Assembly (NCBI GenBank): GCA_903829855.1
Contig: CAIKRN010000016.1
Coordinates: forward strand, 1 to 8,201
DNA from: an uncultured Opitutia bacterium
GTDB lineage: Bacteria; Verrucomicrobiota; Verrucomicrobiia; Opitutales; UBA953
Direction of reading: 5' to 3'
DNA length: 8,201 nucleotides
Below are positions 1 to 5,375 of this stretch, piece by piece (the first letter of the stretch is position 1; each line of letters starts with the position of its first letter). The notes beneath the pieces were generated by a model, which saw only the letters and a list, made by a program, of their open reading frames with translations, ran no database searches and had not been told where the DNA came from. The position numbers and the translations under genes are program-made.

Positions 1-588
1 GTAATCCTCCTCTGCTCCAAGCAGGAACACTGCCTCTACGATTTGCTGGCCCGCCAAGTCGCCCAAGATTTCCCTTTCGTGGTGCCTTGCGTAATCTCCA
101 ACCACGAAGACCACCGAAAAATTGTCGAAGCCCACGGCATCCCGTTCCACTTCGTGCCCGTCACCCCGGAAACTAAACACACCGCCTTCCGCAAGATGGA
201 GCAGATTTTCCGCCAAGAGCAAGCGGACCTCATCGTCCTCGCCCGCTACATGCAGGTGCTCGACGCCGAACTCTGCCGCAACTTTGCGGGAAAAATCATC
301 AACATCCACCACTCGTTCTTACCTTCGTTCGCTGGTGCCAAGCCTTATCATCAGGCCCATCGCCGCGGCGTGAAACTCATCGGCGCCACCTGTCACTTCG
401 TCACCCCAGAACTGGATGAAGGCCCCATCGTGGAACAAGACGTCATCCGCATCGACCACTCCGATACGCCGGAAGACATGGCCCATCTCGGCAAGGATAT
501 TGAAAAGGTAGTCTTAGCCCGCGGCTTGCGCGCAGTCGTCGAGGACCGCGTGCTCCTCGCGGGTAATAAGACCGTTATCTTCCGTTAA
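1..588 (+). CDS. purU: Formyltetrahydrofolate deformylase, C-terminal part (5' end outside window)
   Basis: PurU hydrolyses 10-formyltetrahydrofolate to formate and tetrahydrofolate in the cytoplasm, balancing one-carbon pools and supplying formate for purine synthesis. The frame is open from base 1, so the gene starts upstream; 195 residues are visible of a usual 280-290. The missing part would be the N-terminal ACT domain. The visible part begins with the family signature SKQEHCLYDLL (visible residues 6-16). It carries the formyltransferase-fold catalytic set: Asn and His in INIHHSFLPSF (codons at 301 and 307) and Asp in ELDEGPI (codon at 415). PurN shares this Asn/His/Asp set, but the SK-x-x-HCL-x-DLL segment and the PSFAGAKPY loop are typical of PurU. 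A TTG at 43 is internal and should not be used as a start. The gene ends in TAA 70 bp before the next ATG, with no clear terminator between. The assignment is firm; only completeness is unknown. Confidence 0.95.
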   Translation, partial: VILLCSKQEHCLYDLLARQVAQDFPFVVPCVISNHEDHRKIVEAHGIPFHFVPVTPETKHTAFRKMEQIFRQEQADLIVLARYMQVLDAELCRNFAGKIINIHHSFLPSFAGAKPYHQAHRRGVKLIGATCHFVTPELDEGPIVEQDVIRIDHSDTPEDMAHLGKDIEKVVLARGLRAVVEDRVLLAGNKTVIFR

Positions 589-608
589 AATCAGGCCGGC
601 GAGCAGGT

Positions 609-635
609 TTGACGTTGGCGGTGAGGTTGTAAAAG
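609..635 (+). promoter_or_regulatory. Weak sigma70-like promoter before the M60 peptidase gene
   Basis: A TTGACG box (609-614; five of six match TTGACA) is followed after 15 bp by TAAAAG (630-635; four of six match TATAAT). Transcription would begin near 642, giving a short leader before the ATG at 659. The spacer is shorter than the usual 17 bp, so this is only a candidate. It lies in the 70-bp gap after purU, where a promoter would be expected if the peptidase is transcribed on its own. Confidence 0.25.
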
Positions 636-658
636 GCATCTTGGGACGACCCCTCCCC

Positions 659-2092
659 ATGCGCCTGTCTGCCCTTTATCTGCTCTCTGCGTGTCTGGCA
701 TTGGCCGCCACCGACCCGGAGTCTATTCAGCCGACCAAGAAGGCGCCCTATATCCAGCCACCGGAAGCCGCTCGCGCAGAACTGGCCGGCGCCCTCAAAG
801 CCTACATGGCCAAGGAACCTGGCACCTTTGGCGCCCACCCTAGCGCAAAGGATTTCCCGGGCATCGTCGAAGGCAAGGAACGCGTGAGCCGCTTAGTATC
901 CTATGATGCCAATCTCGTCTACCGCTGGGATACAAATGCTGGCAATGCTCCCAATCTCGCCACGAGCCCAGATGTCTGGCAGGAAACCGGTCTCTACGCC
1001 GCCCCGGGTGAAATCATCACCGTAAAGGTCGCTTCCCTCCCCGAGAACCGCGTTGTGAAAGTCATTGTCGGCTGCCACCGCGATAGCCTCCTAAAGCTGG
1101 AGAAGTGGAACCGATTCCCGATCATCAACCGCGCCTTTGAATTAAAAAACGGGGACAACAAAATCGCCAACCCCTTTGGCGGGCAACTCTTCATCCAAAG
1201 CCAGCATAAGGATTACCGCAAGCCGGTCAAAACCTCTCCAGCCTCGCCGTTGCTGTTCAGTAATGCGGTAGCAGCACCGACCTACGTCCTCGACAAGGAC
1301 ACCCCCGCTACCTGGGCGAAGTCACAATTGAACCCCGCCCCCTGGACGACGCTCGTCGGCCATCAGGTCATCCTGCACGTACAGTCTTCCCAGCTCCAAA
1401 GCCTCTCCGACCCGAAGGCCTTGCTGGAATGGTGGGACAAAGCGATGGCCCTCGAAGACGATTTAATTGCACTCCATCGCCTCGCCCCGGAGCGCGTTGT
1501 ACCTGATCGACAGATTTCCGCGGGCTTCATGCACTCGGGCTACCCTTTCATGTGCTGGCTCGACCCCTCGCAGAAGGACAGTATCGACCTCCCTAAGCTA
1601 ATGAAAGAAGGCAACTGGGGCTTTTTCCACGAGCTCGGCCACAATCACCAACGCACCACTTGGACCTTCGAGGGTCAGACGGAAGTGACGTGCAATCTAT
1701 TCTCCCTCTACGTGATGGAGAAACTCGTCGGCAAACCCCAAGGCCGCGGACACCCAGCGATGGAGAAACTCGATGAACTGCTCATCAAGCGCCTCGCCCC
1801 AGTACCCAGCGTGGGTCCGTTCGAACAGCTTGCTACTTTCGTCGTCCTGATCCGCGCCCACGGCTGGGAGCCCCTCCGCGAAACCCTCCGCTCCTACGCC
1901 ACCAACCCGACACCCAAGGGGGCGACCAAGGAGCAACTGCGCACCATTTTCGTCGAACGCTACGGCCAAGCCTCGAAGGCCGATGTCAGCGAATATTTCG
2001 AGCGGATCGGCTATCCGGTCTCCGATCGCACGAAGGCTGCCCTTAAAGACTTCCCGGCCTTTAAGCCCACCCTGCCGACGGCAGGTAAGTAA
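659..2092 (+). CDS. Exported M60-family (enhancin-like) zinc metallopeptidase
   Basis: A 477-residue protein that probably cleaves glycosylated proteins outside the cytoplasm; M60 peptidases are gluzincins related to viral enhancins, and several act on mucin-type glycoproteins. The zinc motif HELGHNHQ gives H324, E325 and H328, followed by WTFEGQTEVT, where E342 is the likely third zinc ligand (HExxH-x13-E). Upstream is the usual M60 N-terminal beta region: ETGLYAAPGE (109-118), a VGCHRD segment (137-142) and NPFGG (171-175). A helical tail (about 390-460) ends near the FERIGYPVS segment. The first 17-18 residues form a signal peptide. Cleavage by signal peptidase I after LALA or LAA fits best, but LSAC (9-12) also matches a lipobox. 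I chose ATG 659 because the signal peptide starts there. An in-frame TTG at 641, preceded by AAAGG, would add six residues and put the lipobox Cys at 18. No sugar-binding module is seen. The family is certain; the substrate is not. Confidence 0.9.
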   Translation: MRLSALYLLSACLALAATDPESIQPTKKAPYIQPPEAARAELAGALKAYMAKEPGTFGAHPSAKDFPGIVEGKERVSRLVSYDANLVYRWDTNAGNAPNLATSPDVWQETGLYAAPGEIITVKVASLPENRVVKVIVGCHRDSLLKLEKWNRFPIINRAFELKNGDNKIANPFGGQLFIQSQHKDYRKPVKTSPASPLLFSNAVAAPTYVLDKDTPATWAKSQLNPAPWTTLVGHQVILHVQSSQLQSLSDPKALLEWWDKAMALEDDLIALHRLAPERVVPDRQISAGFMHSGYPFMCWLDPSQKDSIDLPKLMKEGNWGFFHELGHNHQRTTWTFEGQTEVTCNLFSLYVMEKLVGKPQGRGHPAMEKLDELLIKRLAPVPSVGPFEQLATFVVLIRAHGWEPLRETLRSYATNPTPKGATKEQLRTIFVERYGQASKADVSEYFERIGYPVSDRTKAALKDFPAFKPTLPTAGK

Positions 2093-2113
2093 CTCACCAG
2101 CAACAGCCTCAAA

Positions 2114-2134
2114 GGCGGGTGCTTCTGCCTCGCC
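2114..2134 (+). terminator. Hairpin downstream of the M60 gene, possible weak terminator
   Basis: GGCGGGTGC (2114-2122), loop TTCT, then GCCTCGCC (2127-2134) folds into eight pairs, including one G-U, with one bulged base. It begins 22 nt after the M60 stop codon. The following bases are T-rich (CTTACTTTATCTT at 2142-2154) but there is no uninterrupted T-run directly after the stem, so efficient Rho-independent termination is doubtful. Confidence 0.3.
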
Positions 2135-2140
2135 CTAAGG

Positions 2141-2160
2141 TCTTACTTTATCTTAATAAA
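2141..2160 (+). promoter_or_regulatory. AT-rich patch upstream of pta, possible promoter region
   Basis: Seventeen of twenty bases are A or T in an otherwise GC-rich neighbourhood, and the patch ends 33 nt before the pta ATG. It contains -10-like hexamers (TATCTT, TAATAA) but no convincing -35 box at the right distance. A promoter for pta and the gene after it is expected somewhere in this 101-bp gap, and this is the best location. Confidence 0.25.
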
Positions 2161-2193
2161 CGTCACGCGGGACACCTTTCCGCCCAGCTCACC

Positions 2194-3249
2194 ATGTCTA
2201 TCATTTCTCGTCTTTCTGCACGTCTGCAGAACCACCCCAAGCGCATCGTCTTCCCCGAAGGCGCTGACGCGCGTGTCATCCAAGCCGCCCGCCAATTCGT
2301 GGTGAAGAAACTCGGCGTGCCGATTCTCATTGGTGACCGCCAACGGATTAAACTGAACGCCGCCCGTCTAAACATCAGCCTAGATGGCATTCGCATCATC
2401 GAACCTGAGCGCAGCGACGAACTGAAGAGCTTTACCGAAAAACTCGAATCCATCCAGCGCTACGGCAACACGAACCTCCAGGGGAATCCGGCGGAACTCG
2501 CCCTCAACCCGAACTATTTCGCCTGCCTGATGGTCGCTACCGCCGGGGCCGATGCCCTCATCTCCGGAGCGACCACCCATGCCGCCTCCGGCCTGCGCGC
2601 CATCCTCCAAGTGATGCCGCGTCAACATGGCGTCGAAACCGTCTCGTCGATGCAGATTCTTGAATCCGAGGAAGGCAAGTTCGGCTGCAATGGCGTCCTC
2701 TTTCTCGCCGATTGCGGTGTCATCCCCGAACCCACCGCTGAACAACTCGCCGATATCGCCGTGACCACCGCTGGACTCGCTGGTCACCTGACGAACACCA
2801 CCCCCAAGGTGGCGATGCTGGCCTACTCGACCCATTCCGCCAATCCCCGGCTCGCCTCCGTCAAGAAAGTCCAAGCGGCTACCGACCTGGCCCGCCGAAA
2901 AGCCCGCGAACTCGGCATCATCTGCGACATCGACGGCGAAATGCAGGCCGATGCCGCCATCAACCCCTTCGCCGCCGAAACCAAGGAAGTCACGGGCGCC
3001 GTCGCCGGCCGTGCCAGCGTGCTGATCTTCCCCGACCTCAACTCGGGTAACATCGCCTCCAAGATGGCCCAGCATATCGCCGACATCCCGGCCTACGGGC
3101 AGATTCTCACTGGTCTCGATCGACCGGCCGCCGAGATCTCGCGCGGCGCCAGCGCCCATGATATTTTCGGCACGGCGGTCATCGTCGCCGCCCAAGCGGT
3201 CGATAAGACCTACCTCTACCCAAAACTCAAAGACGGACCCGCCGCCTAA
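2194..3249 (+). CDS. pta: Phosphate acetyltransferase (catalytic-domain-only Pta)
   Basis: Cytoplasmic enzyme that interconverts acetyl-CoA plus phosphate with acetyl phosphate plus CoA; with acetate kinase it makes or uses acetate. At 351 residues it is the short type, equal to the catalytic C-terminal domain of long Pta. Diagnostic segments are the VFPEGADARV start (about 18-27), DALISGATTHAASGLR (mid-protein), ADCGVIPEPTAEQLADIA, MLAYSTHS, DIDGEMQADAAI, IFPDLNSGNIASK and SRGASAHD. In the last, Ser316, Arg317 and Asp323 have the spacing of the Ser309/Arg310/Asp316 set of the Methanosarcina enzyme. ATG 2194 gives the normal N-terminus; an open frame back to 2119 adds residues unlike the family. 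There is no Shine-Dalgarno sequence. The BioD-like gene begins 2 nt after the stop, so the two are almost certainly co-transcribed. Phosphate butyryltransferase is the main alternative, but length and motifs favour Pta. Confidence 0.93.
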   Translation: MSIISRLSARLQNHPKRIVFPEGADARVIQAARQFVVKKLGVPILIGDRQRIKLNAARLNISLDGIRIIEPERSDELKSFTEKLESIQRYGNTNLQGNPAELALNPNYFACLMVATAGADALISGATTHAASGLRAILQVMPRQHGVETVSSMQILESEEGKFGCNGVLFLADCGVIPEPTAEQLADIAVTTAGLAGHLTNTTPKVAMLAYSTHSANPRLASVKKVQAATDLARRKARELGIICDIDGEMQADAAINPFAAETKEVTGAVAGRASVLIFPDLNSGNIASKMAQHIADIPAYGQILTGLDRPAAEISRGASAHDIFGTAVIVAAQAVDKTYLYPKLKDGPAA

Positions 3250-3251
3250 AC

Positions 3252-4397
3252 ATGGCCCTCCGTAAGCGCTTCGCCGAGAACGTCCCCGGGCTGCTCTCGC
3301 GCCCGATGAACCTCGATACCCGCCGCATCTTTGTGGCGGCGACGCGCATGAACGACGGCAAGACCACCACTTGCCTCGGCCTCACGGCCGCCCTGCAGGC
3401 GATGGGCCTGCACGTGGGCTATATCAAACCGATCGCCCAGCGCGTAGTGATGTCGGGTGATGACCAAGTCGACGAAGACACCCTTCTCATCGACGGCCTC
3501 TTCGATTTGGACATTCCCATCGCCGCGATGTCGCCCGTGGCCATCGGCCCAGATTTCACGAAGCAATACCTGGAGAACCCCGAGGAGATTGGCCCTCAGC
3601 TGAAGGACCGCATCTGCCGCGCCTTTGACCGCAGCGCCTACGGCAAAGATATCGTGGTCGTCGAAGGCTCTGGGCACGCCGGCGTCGGCTCCGTCTTTGG
3701 CGCCTCGAATGCCGATAACGCCCGGGTGCTTGGCTCCAAGGCCATCATCGTCGCCGCCGGTGGGATTGGTAAACCAATCGACGAAATCGCGCTCAACAAA
3801 GCCCTCTTTGATAAGGCGGGCGTGGAAGTTGTCGGGGCCATCCTGAATAAAGTACTTCCGGAAAAAATCGATTTCATCCGAGATTTCGCTGGCCGCGGCC
3901 TACGTAAGCTCGGCGTCCCCTTGCTGGGTGTCGTTCCGCTCCAAGAAACCCTCGTCTACCCCAATCTCGATCAAGTCGCCGACGAGACCAAGGCCCGCTG
4001 GATTCACCAGCCTGATGGCCTGCGCCGCGTTCGACGCGTCGTCATCGGCGCCATGTCGGCCCGTCGCCATGCCGAATACCTCCGGGTACCCGGCACCCTG
4101 GTGATTGTCCCGGGCGACCGTGAAGACCTGCTGGAAGCTTTTATCCTCGGCGACGGCGCTAAGTCGCTCTCGGGTGTCATTTTCTCGAACGGTTTACTCC
4201 CCAACGATGACATCGTCCGCCGCCTGAAGGACGCTGGCATCCCACTGGCCGCCGTCGAAGCTGAGTCCTTCGCCGTGACCGCCCGCATTAATAACATGTC
4301 GGTGAAGACGATGCGGCAAGATGCCGACAAAATCCCGATCATCGAGAAGATGATTTCGGAATCCGTCGATATCGCCGGCTTGCTCCGCTCGCTCTGA
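3252..4397 (+). CDS. Stand-alone BioD-like P-loop + DRTGG protein (Pta N-terminal-domain homologue)
   Basis: A 381-residue cytoplasmic protein corresponding to the non-catalytic N-terminal half of long, E. coli-type Pta (COG0857-type). Residues about 25-205 form a dethiobiotin-synthetase-like P-loop domain: ATRMNDGKTTT (30-40) holds the Walker A Gly-Lys-Thr, KPIAQ (59-63) matches a segment I recall from E. coli Pta, and IVVVEGSGHAGVGS (134-147) is the Walker B-like strand. Residues about 235-345 match a DRTGG domain, with PGDRED (287-292) in place of the name-giving motif. In fused Pta this half mediates control by pyruvate, NADH and similar metabolites and helps oligomerise. Here it is a separate chain encoded just after pta, so it is inferred to be a regulatory partner acting in trans. 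ATG 3252 lies 2 nt after the pta stop; ATG 3306 (Met19), just before the P-loop strand, is a credible alternative. Biotin synthesis is unlikely because no other bio genes are present and the DRTGG half is. Confidence 0.87.
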   Translation: MALRKRFAENVPGLLSRPMNLDTRRIFVAATRMNDGKTTTCLGLTAALQAMGLHVGYIKPIAQRVVMSGDDQVDEDTLLIDGLFDLDIPIAAMSPVAIGPDFTKQYLENPEEIGPQLKDRICRAFDRSAYGKDIVVVEGSGHAGVGSVFGASNADNARVLGSKAIIVAAGGIGKPIDEIALNKALFDKAGVEVVGAILNKVLPEKIDFIRDFAGRGLRKLGVPLLGVVPLQETLVYPNLDQVADETKARWIHQPDGLRRVRRVVIGAMSARRHAEYLRVPGTLVIVPGDREDLLEAFILGDGAKSLSGVIFSNGLLPNDDIVRRLKDAGIPLAAVEAESFAVTARINNMSVKTMRQDADKIPIIEKMISESVDIAGLLRSL

Positions 4398-4415
4398 GCC
4401 TCAGACCATTCGGAG
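4383..4415. repeat. Symmetrical palindrome centred on the convergent gene junction, possible bidirectional terminator
   Basis: TCTGAG-C-CTCAGA (4393-4405) is a perfect inverted repeat covering both stop codons: TGA of the BioD-like gene (4395-4397) and, on the other strand, TGA of the amidohydrolase (4401-4403). An outer pair CTCCG (4383-4387) and CGGAG (4411-4415) has exactly the same centre, base 4399. RNA from either strand could fold here. No T-run flanks it, so it is not a classical Rho-independent terminator. It is nevertheless the only candidate stop signal between two genes separated by 3 nt. Confidence 0.4.
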
Positions 4416-5372
4416 GAGTTCACCTAGGCGGGTGAAGTGGCCTTCATCGAAGCCCATGGCCCGTTTGAGGAAGGCATCCCGCTCCACGAGATTCGCAATC
4501 TTGCCAGCTTCGCGACGTTGCGCTGAAGTAATCAGACCACGGAGACTGACCCAGCGCTCGCCGACAGGCACCGGATAGTCGCTCCCATGGAGGAAGCGCT
4601 CAGGCCTTCCCGATTCCTTTACCTGCTTTAATACCCCACTCCGAATCGGGCTGTTGAGTGCACTGGTGTCTGCATATAACTGAGGAAACTCGTCCATCAG
4701 CTTCATGAGTTCGCCGAAATAATTCTGGTCGAAAAAGTGGCTATTCCCAGAGGAATGTGCGGCGATCACCTTCACGCCCAGCTCCAGCGGGCGACGAATG
4801 ATACGCGGGTCTTGGTAGGCGCGATTAATAACGGGCACGGTCATCTCGCCACCGGTGTGGCACAAGAACGGCAACCCCGCCGCCGCCATGCGCCGCCAGA
4901 ACTCATCATACTGCGGGAGAGCACAATTTACGTTCTGACAATTGGGTAAAAGCTTCAGCGCCCGGGCACCGGCCGCGAGGCAACGATCGAGTTCGGCCAA
5001 GGCGTCTTTACGACCTGGGTGAATAGATACTGCCGGGACGAATTCAGGGTTTTCGGCGCAGACCTTGAACAAGTAATCATTCGGCACATGGAAGGAGCCG
5101 AAAGTGATCTTCTGCCCCTGTTCGTCGTAGACCTCATCCTGGGCAAGTAATAGCGCCTTATCCACATAGGAACCTCGGATGAGCCCGCGCAAGGAATCGA
5201 CGTATTTCACGTCGAAATCCTTATGCGTCAACGGTAGCGGCATCCCCACCGCCCGGCGCATAAACTCACTTAAGACCTTCAGCCAAACCCCCTCCACCCG
5301 CAGCCAACAGCCGCTCCCACGCAGGCCATTTCCGACCAAGTGGACGTGACAGTCGTAGCGGGTGGCGGGCAT
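4401..5372 (-). CDS. Metal-dependent amidohydrolase (amidohydrolase_2 / PF04909-like), substrate unknown
   Basis: A 323-residue predicted cytoplasmic TIM-barrel hydrolase. Metal-ligand motifs appear in the expected order: DCHVH at the N-terminus (H9, H11), ALKLLP (K140), LCHTG (H172), AAHSSG (H206) and HGSDYP (D265, the usual catalytic Asp). This fits amidohydrolase_2 enzymes, which include decarboxylases and hydrolases, so the reaction cannot be named. After the first motif comes a segment rich in Gly and Trp (VGNGLRGSGCW, 13-23) and a long helical stretch to about residue 70. I recall that arrangement from uncharacterised Planctomycetes/Verrucomicrobia homologues. There is no signal peptide or membrane segment. 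The ATG at 5372 lies 3 nt after the TAA of the large membrane-protein gene, so the two are probably co-transcribed and translationally coupled; no Shine-Dalgarno sequence is visible. The 3' end meets the convergent BioD-like gene with only 3 nt between stop codons. Confidence 0.85.
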   Translation of the reverse strand: MPATRYDCHVHLVGNGLRGSGCWLRVEGVWLKVLSEFMRRAVGMPLPLTHKDFDVKYVDSLRGLIRGSYVDKALLLAQDEVYDEQGQKITFGSFHVPNDYLFKVCAENPEFVPAVSIHPGRKDALAELDRCLAAGARALKLLPNCQNVNCALPQYDEFWRRMAAAGLPFLCHTGGEMTVPVINRAYQDPRIIRRPLELGVKVIAAHSSGNSHFFDQNYFGELMKLMDEFPQLYADTSALNSPIRSGVLKQVKESGRPERFLHGSDYPVPVGERWVSLRGLITSAQRREAGKIANLVERDAFLKRAMGFDEGHFTRLGELLRMV

Positions 5373-5375
5373 GAT

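Noticed and set aside
43..45. TTG as a start codon for purU
   Set aside because: The family signature SKQEHCLYD lies upstream in the same frame, so the codon is an internal leucine of a gene truncated by the window edge.
1616..1690. Viral origin for the enhancin-like gene
   Set aside because: M60 peptidases are common in bacteria. Length, signal peptide and base composition match the surrounding chromosomal genes, and no phage genes are present.
2380..3195. Long open frame of 271 codons on the minus strand inside pta
   Set aside because: It is antisense to a firmly identified gene. The translation is Gly/Asp-rich low-complexity sequence typical of the mirror frame of a GC-rich gene, with no recognisable domain.
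3252..4397. Dethiobiotin synthetase (bioD) or cobyrinate amidase
   Set aside because: The P-loop half resembles these, but the C-terminal DRTGG domain, the KPIAQ match and the position next to pta point to the Pta-type regulatory protein. No biotin or cobalamin genes are nearby.
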